Assembly (NCBI RefSeq): GCF_002217755.1
Contig: NZ_BCFL01000042.1
Span: 1-64,000 of the forward strand
DNA from: Streptomyces hyaluromycini
GTDB taxonomy: Bacteria > Actinomycetota > Actinomycetes > Streptomycetales > Streptomycetaceae
Reading direction: 5' to 3'
DNA: 64,000 bases
Below are positions 41,582-50,120 of this stretch, in pieces. The notes beneath the pieces were generated by a model that saw only the letters and a list, made by a program, of their open reading frames with translations, made no database searches and was not told where the DNA came from. Every line of letters begins with the position of its first letter. The first letter of the stretch is position 1. The translations under genes were made by a program, and so were the position numbers.

Positions 41582-42523
41582 ATGAAGCTCTCATCCGAAC
41601 AGGACTCCGCCCGCGCGTCTGCCGCCCCCGGGACCGAGAACATCGTCCTGGACGCCGGCGGCACTGCGCTCTCCGGGCTGCTCGCCCGGCCGGCCCGACC
41701 CACACCGCACGCCGTCGTGGTCGCCGTCCACGGCAGCGGGATGCGCGCCGGCTACTTCGACAGCCGGGCGCGCGCGGGACTGTCCCTGCTGGCGACCGGG
41801 GCCCAGCTCGGCTACACCGTGCTGGCCCTCGACCGGCCCGGTTACGGCCTGTCCGCACGCCAGTTGCCGCACGGACTTGCGCTGGCGCAACAGACACAGG
41901 TCCTGCACGCGGCGCTGGCCTCCTTCGCCCGCTCGCACGCCACCGGTGCCGGGTTCTTCGTCGTCGGCCACTCCCACGGCGGCAAGCTGGCGCTGGCCGC
42001 CGCAGCCCATGCCGACGGCGCCGGGCTCATAGGGGTGGACGTCTCCGGGATCGGCACCCGGCTGGCCGTGACCCCGGACCAGCTTCCCGGGGCCGCCGGG
42101 CCTGGCGACTGGCGTCGGCACTGGGGTCCCCTGCGGCTGTATCCACCGGGCGCCTTCCGCCTCGGCCACACCCTGGTCGCGCCCGTCCCTGCGGCAGAGG
42201 CGCGCGAGGCGTCGGCCTGGCCGCGGACCTACCTGCACCTGGCCGCCCGGATCCGGATCCCGGTCCGGTTCACCTTCGCCGAACAAGAGCGGTGGTGGCG
42301 CCACGACGACGAGGCCGTCGCCGAACTGCTCCGGCCGCTGGCCGCCCCGAAGTCGAAGGTCGACCGCCTCCCCGACGCCGGCCACAACATCAGCCTCGGC
42401 TGGGCGGCCCGCACGTATCACCTGCGAGTCCTGGCCTTCCTCGAAGAGTGCCTGCTCGCAAGCGAGGCGGCGCCGGCCGGCCCCGTACGCAATGTCCCTC
42501 CTGCACGGCTCGGCATGTCATGA
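41582..42523 (+). CDS. Alpha/beta hydrolase (serine type)
   Basis: 313 residues, starting six bases after the carboxylase stop. Features of the fold: HGSGMRAGYFDSRARAGLS near residue 47, the nucleophile elbow VVGHSHGGKLALA (Ser), and a late His in LPDAGHNISLG. An acid is expected in the strand near FAEQERWW. The substrate is unknown; a thioesterase, decarboxylase-like or ester-cleaving role late in biosynthesis is possible. Its place in the operon between the carboxylase and sugar genes gives no sharper hint. Confidence 0.85.
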   Translation: MKLSSEQDSARASAAPGTENIVLDAGGTALSGLLARPARPTPHAVVVAVHGSGMRAGYFDSRARAGLSLLATGAQLGYTVLALDRPGYGLSARQLPHGLALAQQTQVLHAALASFARSHATGAGFFVVGHSHGGKLALAAAAHADGAGLIGVDVSGIGTRLAVTPDQLPGAAGPGDWRRHWGPLRLYPPGAFRLGHTLVAPVPAAEAREASAWPRTYLHLAARIRIPVRFTFAEQERWWRHDDEAVAELLRPLAAPKSKVDRLPDAGHNISLGWAARTYHLRVLAFLEECLLASEAAPAGPVRNVPPARLGMS

Positions 42524-42551
42524 ACTGCACGTGTGAAAGGAAGAACCGGTC

Positions 42552-43619
42552 ATGAAGGCACTGGTGTTGTCGGGTGGGTCGGGAACACGGTTGCGGCCCT
42601 TCAGCCATTCCATGCCCAAGCAACTGATGCCGATAGCCAACAAACCCGTTCTCGAGCACGTTCTGGACGGTGTGGGCGCTCTGGGGATCACCGACGTCGG
42701 CATCATCGTCGGGGACCGTGCCGCGCAGATCATCGCGGCCATCGGCGACGGATCCCGGTTCGGCCTCGTGATCACCTACATTCACCAGGACGAACCGCGT
42801 GGACTGGCCCACTGCGTCCTGCTGGCCCGGGAGTTCCTGGCCGACGACGACTTCGTCATGTACCTCGGCGACAACATCCTGCCCGACGGTGTCGAGGACA
42901 TCGCCCGGGACTTCACCGAGAAGCGTCCCGCGGCGCAGGTCGTCGTCCACAAGGTCGCCGACCCGCGTTCCTTCGGTGTCGCCGAGCTGGATCGGGACGG
43001 CCGCGTCGAACGGCTCGTGGAGAAGCCGGAGCATCCGCGCAGCGATCTCGCCCTCATCGGCGTGTACTTCTTCACGCCTGCCATCCACCAGGCGGTCGAC
43101 GCGATCAGCCCCAGCGGACGCGGTGAACTGGAGATCACCGACGCCGTCCAGTGGCTGGTCACCCAGGGCGTGCAGGTCATCGCCACTGAATACAGCGGCT
43201 ACTGGAAGGACACCGGCCGCGTCGACGACGTGCTGGAATGCAACCGCAAACTGCTGGAGGGGCTGGTGCCGTCCGTCCGCGGTCACGTCGACGACGCCAG
43301 CGTCCTGATCGGCCCGGTCGTTGTGGAGGAAGGGGCCCGGGTGATCGGCTCCCGCATCGTCGGACCTGCCATCATCGGCGCCGGCACCTCGGTCGAGCAC
43401 AGCCGCATCGGTCCGAACACCTCCATCGGCAAGGACTGCGTGCTGCGCGACACGCACGTCGACTCCTCCATCGCCCTCGACGGCGCGACGGTCACCGGGG
43501 TCCGGGGTCTGCACAGCTCGGTCATCGGCCGCAACGCCAGCATCGGCCCAGCGGAGGGTCACCCATCGCACCACCGGCTGGTCGTCGGGGACCACACCAG
43601 GATCGAGGTCCCCGTATGA
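42552..43619 (+). CDS. Glucose-1-phosphate thymidylyltransferase (long form)
   Basis: 355 residues. The nucleotidyltransferase signature LVLSGGSGTRLRPFSHSMPK is followed by VMYLGDNILPDGVED (metal Asp), VEKPEHPRSDLALIGVYFF and the ITDAVQWLV segment. The last 100 residues are left-handed beta-helix hexapeptide-like (VIGSRIVGPAIIGAGTSVEH), the StrD/long RmlA type. It makes dTDP-glucose, the first step to a deoxysugar. The remaining deoxysugar genes (4,6-dehydratase and others) are not in this window apart from the next gene, so they probably lie beyond 64 kb or elsewhere. Confidence 0.93.
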   Translation: MKALVLSGGSGTRLRPFSHSMPKQLMPIANKPVLEHVLDGVGALGITDVGIIVGDRAAQIIAAIGDGSRFGLVITYIHQDEPRGLAHCVLLAREFLADDDFVMYLGDNILPDGVEDIARDFTEKRPAAQVVVHKVADPRSFGVAELDRDGRVERLVEKPEHPRSDLALIGVYFFTPAIHQAVDAISPSGRGELEITDAVQWLVTQGVQVIATEYSGYWKDTGRVDDVLECNRKLLEGLVPSVRGHVDDASVLIGPVVVEEGARVIGSRIVGPAIIGAGTSVEHSRIGPNTSIGKDCVLRDTHVDSSIALDGATVTGVRGLHSSVIGRNASIGPAEGHPSHHRLVVGDHTRIEVPV

Positions 43620-43671
43620 CGGCCATGGTCATCCTCCGGTCACTCGGCAGCACAGGCCCGGCGGGGCTGCC

Positions 43672-44628
43672 ATGACCGGTCGACGCATCGTGGTCCTCGG
43701 CGCCACCGGCTTCCTGGGGCGGCACATCGCCCAGGCCTGTGCCGCCGAGGGCCACTGGGTGCTCGGGGTCTCGCGTGCCACGCCGCACGTGGCCGCGGGG
43801 CACCGGGCCGCACTCGACCTGGCCGCGACCACCACGGCCCGCCTGGGGGAGTTCCTCCTGGCGCACCGGCCCGACGTGGTGGTGAATGCGGTCGGCACCG
43901 TGTGGCAGGCGGACGAGCAGCGCATGCGCGAGCTCAACGACGTGTTCGTGCACCGCCTCGTCACCGCGCTGGCGGAGCTGCCCTCCCCCGCGCGGTTGGT
44001 GCACCTGGGGAGTGTGCACGAATACGGGCCGACACCCGCCGGCGTGCCGCTCACCGAGACCCAGGACCCCTCGCCGGCCGGCACCTACGGCTGGACCAAA
44101 CTGCGCGGCACCCGACGGGTGCAGGCCGCCGCAGGTGACGGGCTGGACGCGGTGACGCTGCGGGTGGCCAACGCCTGCGGGCCCGGGGCGCCACCGCAGA
44201 GCCTGCTGGGAAAGGTGGCTGCCGAGCTGGCCGGTCAGGCCGGCCTGACCGGCGGGACGGGCGAGTTGCGGCTCGCTCCCCTGCGGGCCCGACGCGACTT
44301 CGTCGACGTGCGCGACGTGGCCGAGGCTGCCCTTGCGGCGGCCTTCGCCGCGCCGGACGTGGTGGCGGGCCGGACCATCAACATCGGCCGCGGGCAGGCC
44401 GTGCCGGTCAGGGATCTCGTGGACCGGCTGGTCGCACTCAGTGGACTTCCGGTGCGGCTGGTGGAGGCGGAGTCCCCGGACGGCACCCGCTCCGGTGCCG
44501 AGTGGCAGCAGACCGACATCACGCTGGCCCGGCTCCTGCTGGGGTGGCGGCCTCGGCGCACGCTTGACGCGTCGCTGCGCGATCTGCTCGCCGGCGCGTG
44601 GCTCAGGCAGCCGGCGTCGCCTCGATGA
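43672..44628 (+). CDS. NAD-dependent epimerase/reductase, NDP-hexose 4-ketoreductase type
   Basis: 318 residues. Rossmann motif VLGATGFLGRHIAQACAAEG, conserved VVNAVGTVWQADEQ, catalytic Ser in LGSVHEYGPTP, and YGWTKLRGTRRVQ in place of YxxxK. RDFVDVRDVAEAALAA is the substrate-domain signature. It is probably a dTDP-4-keto-sugar reductase acting late in deoxysugar formation. The gene ends inside the methyltransferase pseudogene on the other strand. Confidence 0.88.
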   Translation: MTGRRIVVLGATGFLGRHIAQACAAEGHWVLGVSRATPHVAAGHRAALDLAATTTARLGEFLLAHRPDVVVNAVGTVWQADEQRMRELNDVFVHRLVTALAELPSPARLVHLGSVHEYGPTPAGVPLTETQDPSPAGTYGWTKLRGTRRVQAAAGDGLDAVTLRVANACGPGAPPQSLLGKVAAELAGQAGLTGGTGELRLAPLRARRDFVDVRDVAEAALAAAFAAPDVVAGRTINIGRGQAVPVRDLVDRLVALSGLPVRLVEAESPDGTRSGAEWQQTDITLARLLLGWRPRRTLDASLRDLLAGAWLRQPASPR

Positions 44629-45317
44629 CCGACGCGTGCGCCGAGGTGTCCAGCACGCGTACGACCGTGAACCCCGCCGCCGCGAGCAGCGCCTCGTACT
44701 CCGCACGCGTGCGTCCCCGTCTGTTCAGGACCGTCATCATCAGCACATCGCCGGCCTGTCCCGCGTACGCACTCCTCGTCCCGCCAGCTGGCCAGCACAT
44801 GAAATGGCCAGGACGTGCCCGGCGACCACGGACTCCAGACCGAGACGGATCCCCGTCATGTGAGGGTTGCGGAACAGCACCGTACGCAGCAGACCGCCGC
44901 GTCCGCCGCCCAGTTCGACGCACTCTTGCATCCGGAGAAGTCGAAGGCGCTGGTACCGGTGCGTACCGCCTGGTGGAGCCGGGACGCCGACTGCCAGAAG
45001 ACCGGCTCTCCGCGCACCATGACATGGTCGTGCAGCGACTGCTCCGCGTCCGTACGCAATGGCTCCGCGAGCGGGGTGAGAGGGAACCGGGCGTCGCCGT
45101 CCTCGCGGAACACCCCCTTGGCGGCGAGGAATCCGAGGATCCGGTGGAGGTGCCAGTCGTCGACTCCCGCGACTTCGGCGAGTCCGCCCACCGAGCGCGG
45201 GCCGGCCGCCAGGCGGCCGGCGATGCGGAAGCGGGCGGCGGTGTGCAGGGCCGCCGAGTACAGACAGCCCAGCGACAGCTCAAGCAGCTATTCCGTCACC
45301 TCTGCCGAAGCGGCCAT
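44603..45317 (-). pseudogene. SAM-dependent O-methyltransferase pseudogene
   Basis: ATG 45317 with AAAGGGAG starts MAASAEVTE, then meets a TAG stop at codon 10 (45290-45288). The frame resumes as the dimerisation domain of polyketide O-methyltransferases: LLELSLGCLYSAALHTAARF, GLAEVAGVDDWHLHRILGFL, FPLTPLAEPLRTDAEQSLHD. The SAM-binding Rossmann core (GGG...) is deleted near 44840, and the C-terminus reappears as MMTVLNRRGRTRAEYEALLA and VLDTSAHASVIEA. A stop, a large deletion and a frame change make it dead. The ancestral product was probably O-methylated. Confidence 0.78.
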
Positions 45318-45839
45318 CGATGAACTCCCTTTCCCCGTCCCGTGCGACTGCCCCAGCCCGGGCCCGGCACATCGGGTTTCAATGGACTACCGCCACAGCA
45401 CCACCGTGCAACGGAGGATTCATGCAGGACGTGAATACCCTCTCAGTCGATCTTCAAGCCGACGCCGAGTGTTTGCCGAGCGGTGACTGCCATAATTCCC
45501 CGTGCCTCTGCCGACGCCTGCGCAGTGCTGAATGCCGCGCTCCGACACATCACCCTGCTGGGGGAGTCCATGGCTGATGCAATTCCGCACGGCTTCGCCG
45601 AAACCGCCGAACTGCGCCGGAAGAACCGGGCCTGGCGGACAGAAGGGACCGGCCCGGCCGTGCCACATGCTCGACCACTCGGTGATGGGAATTATGGCGA
45701 CGATCCGAATCGTCCGGCGGACCGGAACACAAGAGCACAACAGTTCCGCCGGATTCGCCGGCCCGGGTGTTCAACCAGGCGCCCGCACCCGGTTGAACAC
45801 CCCGCCGGCAACCAACGGCACGAGTAAGGAGGGAACAAC
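45318..45839. other. Promoter/leader region before the first oxygenase
   Basis: No firm gene. A 51-codon ORF (45422-45577, GGAGG before its ATG) encodes a Cys-rich peptide with no family, and a second frame from 45483 is open but Arg-rich. A strong inverted repeat lies at its right end (45765-45802). It likely contains the divergent promoters for the oxygenase operon and the former methyltransferase gene. Confidence 0.45.
45765..45802. promoter_or_regulatory. 12-bp perfect inverted repeat in the oxygenase leader
   Basis: GGGTGTTCAACC (45765-45776) and GGTTGAACACCC (45791-45802) flank a 14-base loop, ending 38 bp before the oxygenase GTG. This may be a repressor operator or a leader hairpin. 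A half-site GTGTTCAAC also occurs near 54151, upstream of the peptidase-C26 gene. Confidence 0.6.
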
Positions 45840-47357
45840 GTGATCAAGGACGTGATCGTCGTCGGTGCCGGGCCGGTCGGGCTGATGCTCGCCGGAGAAC
45901 TGCGGCTCGGCGGCGCGGATGTGGCCGTGTACGAAAAACTGCCCGCGGCGAGCGGGGAGTCCCGCGGGGTGGGGTTCACCCGGCGCGCGGCCGAGGTCTT
46001 CGACCAGCGGGGCCTACTGGAGCGGTTCGGCGAGGTGGAGTGGGCGCAAGGGCATTTCGGCGGCGTACGCATCGACTTCGGCAAACTCGCCGACAACCAC
46101 TTCAGCGTCCGGGGGATTCCGCAGTTCCAGACAGAGGAGATCCTGGAGGGCTGGTTGCGAGAACTGGGCGTCACCGTTCACCGCAGCCACGAGGTGACCG
46201 GATACCGGCAGACCGCGGACAAGGTCACCGTGTGGTTCGACGGTCCCGGCGGACCGGGCGAGGAGACGGCCCGGTACCTGGTGGGCTGTGACGGCGCCCG
46301 TAGCCTCGTACGCAGCCTCGCCGGCATCGACTTCCCCGGCTGGGGTGCCACCCGGGGGATGTACATGGCTGATGTGGTGGGCAGCGGCATACGGCCGCGG
46401 CCCATCGGCGAGCGGGTCCCCGGCGGCATGGTGATGGCCTTCAACCTGCAGAGCGGCGTGGACCGGATCGTCATCCACGATGAGAACCTGCGCCCGCACG
46501 AGGACCGCAGCACGCTGCGGTTCACCGAGATCGCGGACGCGTGGCAGCGCATGACCGGCGAGTCCATCCACCACGCCGAGGTGCGCTGGATCAGCTCGTT
46601 CACCGACACCACCCGGCAGGCCTCCACCTACCGGGTCGGCCGCGTCTTCCTGGCCGGTGACGCCGCGCACATCCACATGCCCGCCGGGGCCCAGGGCATG
46701 AGCGTGGGCGTGCAGGACGCCGTGAACCTTGGCTGGAAGCTCGCCGCGGACATCGCCGGCTGGGCCCCCGCCGGACTGCTCGACAGCTACCACAGCGAGC
46801 GCCACCCGGTGGGACAGTTGTTGATGCGCAACACCCGCGCCCAGACCCGGCTGTACCTCAGCGGCGACGAGATGGAGCCGCTGCGCGAGGTGATGCGCGA
46901 CCTCGTGCAGATTCCGGCGGTGGCCCGGCACCTGGCCGGCACCGTCAGTGGCCTCGACGTCCGGTACGACATGGGTGCCGCGGACCATCCCCAGACCGGG
47001 CTGAGGCTCTCACCGGACCTGGTGCTGCGGCGCGTCGGCGGCGGTCCGGTGCGGGTCGGTGAACTGCTGCACCCGGGCCGTCCGGTGCTCGTCGTCGCCG
47101 GTACCGGTAGCGGCGACAGCGGGGTGGCGCGGGCGGCGGACGGCTGGTCGGACCGGGTCGACGTGGTCACCGGCACCTGGGCCTCCGCGCGCGCGGGCGA
47201 CCAGGCCGTCCCAGAGGCGGTCCTGCTGCGCCCGGACGGGTACGTCGCCTGGGCCGCGCCGAGCCGCTACAGCCTGACGGAGGCACTAGAGCGCTGGTTC
47301 GGCCGGCCGCAGCCGGCGGTGCCGGCCGCCGGGGACCGGCACGCCGCGGTCTCCTAG
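45840..47357 (+). CDS. FAD-dependent aromatic monooxygenase 1 (PHBH type)
   Basis: 505 residues, GTG with AAGGAGG. FAD-binding motifs: VVGAGPVGLMLAGELRLGG (Rossmann, near residue 7), the DG motif GCDGARSLVRSLAG, and the GD motif VFLAGDAAHIHMPAGAQGMS, followed by QDAVNLGWKLA. A thioredoxin-fold C-terminal domain ends the protein, as in the RdmE/PgaE/UrdE class. It would hydroxylate or epoxidise the polyketide. It is 60% or more alike by eye to the next gene. The TAG stop is shared with the first base of MITE copy 2. Confidence 0.93.
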   Translation: MIKDVIVVGAGPVGLMLAGELRLGGADVAVYEKLPAASGESRGVGFTRRAAEVFDQRGLLERFGEVEWAQGHFGGVRIDFGKLADNHFSVRGIPQFQTEEILEGWLRELGVTVHRSHEVTGYRQTADKVTVWFDGPGGPGEETARYLVGCDGARSLVRSLAGIDFPGWGATRGMYMADVVGSGIRPRPIGERVPGGMVMAFNLQSGVDRIVIHDENLRPHEDRSTLRFTEIADAWQRMTGESIHHAEVRWISSFTDTTRQASTYRVGRVFLAGDAAHIHMPAGAQGMSVGVQDAVNLGWKLAADIAGWAPAGLLDSYHSERHPVGQLLMRNTRAQTRLYLSGDEMEPLREVMRDLVQIPAVARHLAGTVSGLDVRYDMGAADHPQTGLRLSPDLVLRRVGGGPVRVGELLHPGRPVLVVAGTGSGDSGVARAADGWSDRVDVVTGTWASARAGDQAVPEAVLLRPDGYVAWAAPSRYSLTEALERWFGRPQPAVPAAGDRHAAVS

Positions 47358-47529
47358 GGCCTGTCTGACAATTCCCGTCGTCGCCCGGAGGGCGGCCTCG
47401 CGGCGTCAGGTGCGTGCTCTCGGCGTGCCGGGCGTAGGCCCTCGTACTGGACGTACTTGGGTCTGCGCCCGGTGCGGCGAGAGTGCGTGCATGGCGTCGC
47501 GAGGCAGACGGGAATTGTCAGACAGGCCC
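47357..47529. mobile_element. MITE copy 2 (173 bp), inverted relative to copy 1
   Basis: Perfect terminal inverted repeats GGGCCTGTCTGACAATTCCC and its complement, flanked by CTA on the left and TAG on the right (target CTAG, IS5-like). It inserted exactly at the stop codon of oxygenase 1, so it does not change the protein. Almost identical to copy 1 read backwards, and with better-preserved ends, so it may be the younger insertion. Confidence 0.88.
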
Positions 47530-47616
47530 TAGCCCCGGACCGGCGACGGTCGCGCCCTTGATCTCCCGAGAGCACCACCAACCGAGACCCAGTTTTCGTG
47601 TGTGAGGAGTGCGTTT

Positions 47617-49101
47617 ATGCCTAAGGGCGCAATCATCGTTGGCGCCGGGCCGGTCGGGCTGATGCTGGCCGGCGAACTCCGGCTGGCCGGCCTGGACGTC
47701 GTCGTCTACGACAAGCTGCCTGCCCCCACCGGCGAATCCCGCGGTCTCGGGTTCACCGGGCGGACCGCTGAAGTACTCGACCAGCGTGGCCTGCTGACCC
47801 GGCTCGGCGAATTGAGGTGGGGAAAGCAAGGCCATTTCGGTGGGGTCCGTATCGACTTCGGAAAGCTCTCCGAGAACCACTTCGGTGTCATGGGGCTGGC
47901 CCAGTCCCGCACCGAGGAGGTGCTGGGGGAGTGGGCTGCCGGGCTGGGTGCCGCCATCCGCCGTGGCTGCGAGGTGACCGGCTTCACCGAGGCCGACGAC
48001 CACGTCGTGGTCGACTTCGAGGGGCCCGACGGTCCGGGCCAGGACACGGCCCGGTATCTCGTGGGTTGCGACGGGGCCCGCAGCACCGTGCGCCGCCTGG
48101 CCGGCATCGACTTCCCAGGCCTGGCCGCCACGCGCGGTATGTACCTCGCCGACGTTGTCGGCGCCGACCTGCGGATGCGGCCCATCGGCGAGGGCGTCCC
48201 CGGCGGTGGCATGGTTCTGTCGGTCCCCCTGGAACCGGGCGTCGACCGCATCGTCATTCACGAGCCGGGCATCCGCCCTGGCCACGGTGTCGGCGACCTC
48301 ACCTTCACCGAGGTCGCCGATGCCTGGCAGCGCATGACAGGCGAGTCCATCCACCACGCCTCCGCGCGCTGGATGGCCGCCCTCACCAACGCCACCGGCC
48401 AGGCCACCGAATACCGGAGCGGACGTGTTCTGCTCGTCGGAGACGCCGCCCACGACCATGCCCCGCTGGGCGCGCAGGGCCTGAGCGTCGGCCTGCAGGA
48501 TGCGGTGAACCTGGGCTGGAAGCTGGCCGCCACGGTCAACGGCTGGGCCCCCGAAGGACTGCTGGACAGCTACCACAGCGAACGCCACCCCGTCGGCCGG
48601 CAGCTGATCCGCAACACCCTCGCCCAGTCGCTGATCTACCTCAGCGGCGAGGAGATGGAACCGCTGCGGGAGGTGATGCGTGAACTCGTCACCATCCCCG
48701 ATGCCGCCCGCCTCCTCGCCGGCCAGGTCAGTGGCCTGGACGTCCGCTACGACGTGGAGGGCGGCGGTCACCCGCTGCTTGGCCTGCGGCTGGATCCGGC
48801 GCTGGAGCTGACTGGCCCGAACGGTGCCCGCAGCCGTGTCGCCACCATGCTGCACCCCGCGCGCGGTGTCCTCATCCGCACCGGTGCGCTGGCCGACGGC
48901 GCGGAGCCGGCCGGTCTCGCCGAGGGCTGGTCCGGCCGCGTCGACGTCTTCACCGGCACCTGGGCCCCCACCGGGAACACCGAGACGGAAGGCCTCCCGG
49001 AGGCGGTGCTGCTGCGCCCGGACGGTCACGTGGTGTGGGCCGCGCCGGAGGGCGGCAAGCTTCGCGACGCCCTCGAACGCTGGTTTGGCGCCCCTGCGTG
49101 A
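47617..49101 (+). CDS. FAD-dependent aromatic monooxygenase 2 (PHBH type)
   Basis: 494 residues from ATG 47617 (GAGGAG upstream). It shows GAIIVGAGPVGLMLAGELRL, GCDGARSTVRRLAGIDFPG, LLVGDAAHDHAPLGAQGLSV and QDAVNLGWKLAATVNGW. It is a paralogue of the previous gene; tandem oxygenases of this class in angucycline pathways perform C-12/C-12b hydroxylation, epoxidation or ring-opening steps. Its stop codon lies within the left arm of an 80-bp palindromic terminator. Confidence 0.93.
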   Translation: MPKGAIIVGAGPVGLMLAGELRLAGLDVVVYDKLPAPTGESRGLGFTGRTAEVLDQRGLLTRLGELRWGKQGHFGGVRIDFGKLSENHFGVMGLAQSRTEEVLGEWAAGLGAAIRRGCEVTGFTEADDHVVVDFEGPDGPGQDTARYLVGCDGARSTVRRLAGIDFPGLAATRGMYLADVVGADLRMRPIGEGVPGGGMVLSVPLEPGVDRIVIHEPGIRPGHGVGDLTFTEVADAWQRMTGESIHHASARWMAALTNATGQATEYRSGRVLLVGDAAHDHAPLGAQGLSVGLQDAVNLGWKLAATVNGWAPEGLLDSYHSERHPVGRQLIRNTLAQSLIYLSGEEMEPLREVMRELVTIPDAARLLAGQVSGLDVRYDVEGGGHPLLGLRLDPALELTGPNGARSRVATMLHPARGVLIRTGALADGAEPAGLAEGWSGRVDVFTGTWAPTGNTETEGLPEAVLLRPDGHVVWAAPEGGKLRDALERWFGAPA

Positions 49102-49172
49102 CCCTGTGAACGTGCCGGGGCCGGAGCGGTGCGCACCGCTCCGGCCCCGGCACGTTCACAGGGTCACGCAGG
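49093..49172. terminator. 80-bp perfect palindrome, bidirectional terminator
   Basis: The sequence from 49093 to 49172 equals its own reverse complement, centred between 49132 and 49133, with no loop. It includes the stop region of oxygenase 2 on the left and ends one base before the SDR stop on the right, so it serves both convergent genes. Its length and perfection are exceptional even for Streptomyces intergenic stems. Confidence 0.85.
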
Positions 49173-49173
49173 A

Positions 49174-49938
49174 TCAGCCGAGCAGCGTGCCGCCGGTGGC
49201 GTCGATGAAACTCCCGGTGATCCACCGGGCGTCGTCGGACGCGACGAAGGCCACTACGTCGGCGATGTCCTCGACCTGGCCGACGCGCTTGAACGCGGAG
49301 AGTTCGGCCATGCGAGCCACCGCGGCCGGGTTGGAGAAGAGCGGGCTGCCGTTGTCGGTGCGACCCGGCGCGACGCTGTTGACCGTGATGCCGCGGTCGG
49401 CGACGTGGCGCGCCAGGTGCAGGGTCAGTTGTTCGAGGACCCCCTTGGACATCGCGTAGGCGATCATGTCCGGCTGAGCACTCCGGGTGATTCCCGAAGA
49501 GATGTTGACGATACGGCCGCCCGAACGCATCAACTTCAGCGCGCGCTGTGCGACCAGGAGCGGCGCCCGCGCGTTCACGGCGAGGTACTGGTCCATCAGT
49601 TCGACGGTGACGTCCTCGGGCAGGGCGGGCCGGCCGCCGTATGCCGCGTTGTTGACCAGGATGTCGAGGGCACTTGAACCGGTCCGCTCCGTGAACTCCC
49701 GCTCCATCACCCGGAAGAGTTCCGCCGTCTGATCGGTCTCGGCAAGGTCGGCGCGCACGGTGAACGCGCGTCCGCCTTCCTCACCTATCAGCGCGGCCGT
49801 CTCCTTGGCCTCGGACTCTCCGGACGCGTAGTGCACAGCCACCAAGGCGCCGTCACGCGCCAGGCGCCGTGCGATACCACGCCCGATGCCTCGGCTCGCG
49901 CCGGTGACAAGAGCCGTCCTGCCGGTGAGCCCACCCAT
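49174..49938 (-). CDS. Short-chain dehydrogenase/reductase
   Basis: 254 residues, ATG 49938 with GGAGGG upstream. Motifs: TGASRGIGRGIARRLARDG (cofactor binding; an Arg after the Gly-rich loop suggests NADPH), LVNNAAYGG, the catalytic Ser in NISSGITRS, and YAMSK. The C-terminus has the usual GSFIDATGGTLLG. It is likely a tailoring ketoreductase, such as a C-6 or quinone-ketone reductase of angucyclines. It is divergent from the epoxide-hydrolase gene, with a shared promoter region. Confidence 0.88.
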   Translation of the reverse strand: MGGLTGRTALVTGASRGIGRGIARRLARDGALVAVHYASGESEAKETAALIGEEGGRAFTVRADLAETDQTAELFRVMEREFTERTGSSALDILVNNAAYGGRPALPEDVTVELMDQYLAVNARAPLLVAQRALKLMRSGGRIVNISSGITRSAQPDMIAYAMSKGVLEQLTLHLARHVADRGITVNSVAPGRTDNGSPLFSNPAAVARMAELSAFKRVGQVEDIADVVAFVASDDARWITGSFIDATGGTLLG

Positions 49939-50120
49939 CGCGTAATTCCCTCCGCAGGTTATGCAGAAAATCTTCCAGTCGTTTCCTCGGCGTCTCAGCA
50001 TGGCGAATTCCTGCATCCACGTCGAGCGCGAACAGCCCCTGTTCAAGTGCAGCTTCACGCATAGTCGGACAGCGCTACTGCTGGCTATAGTCAAGGAAAT
50101 ATGATCAAAGGGTGGGGTAA
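49939..50120. promoter_or_regulatory. Divergent promoter region, SDR / epoxide hydrolase
   Basis: 182 bp between two divergent starts. The right half is AT-rich (CTATAGTCAAGGAAATATGATC) and contains two TCAA words (near 50090 and 50104) that might belong to a SARP site, but their spacing (14 bp) is not the usual 11. No clear -35/-10 pair is assigned. Confidence 0.4.

Noticed and set aside
42390..43595. A 401-codon minus-strand frame
   Set aside because: Antisense shadow of the glucose-1-phosphate thymidylyltransferase.
45422..45577. Cys-rich 51-residue peptide as a RiPP precursor
   Set aside because: It has a good ribosome site but no leader-like pattern and no modifying enzyme genes nearby.
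50085..50110. SARP binding repeat before the epoxide hydrolase
   Set aside because: Two TCAA words are present but 14 bp apart, not the 11 bp needed for SARP dimers.
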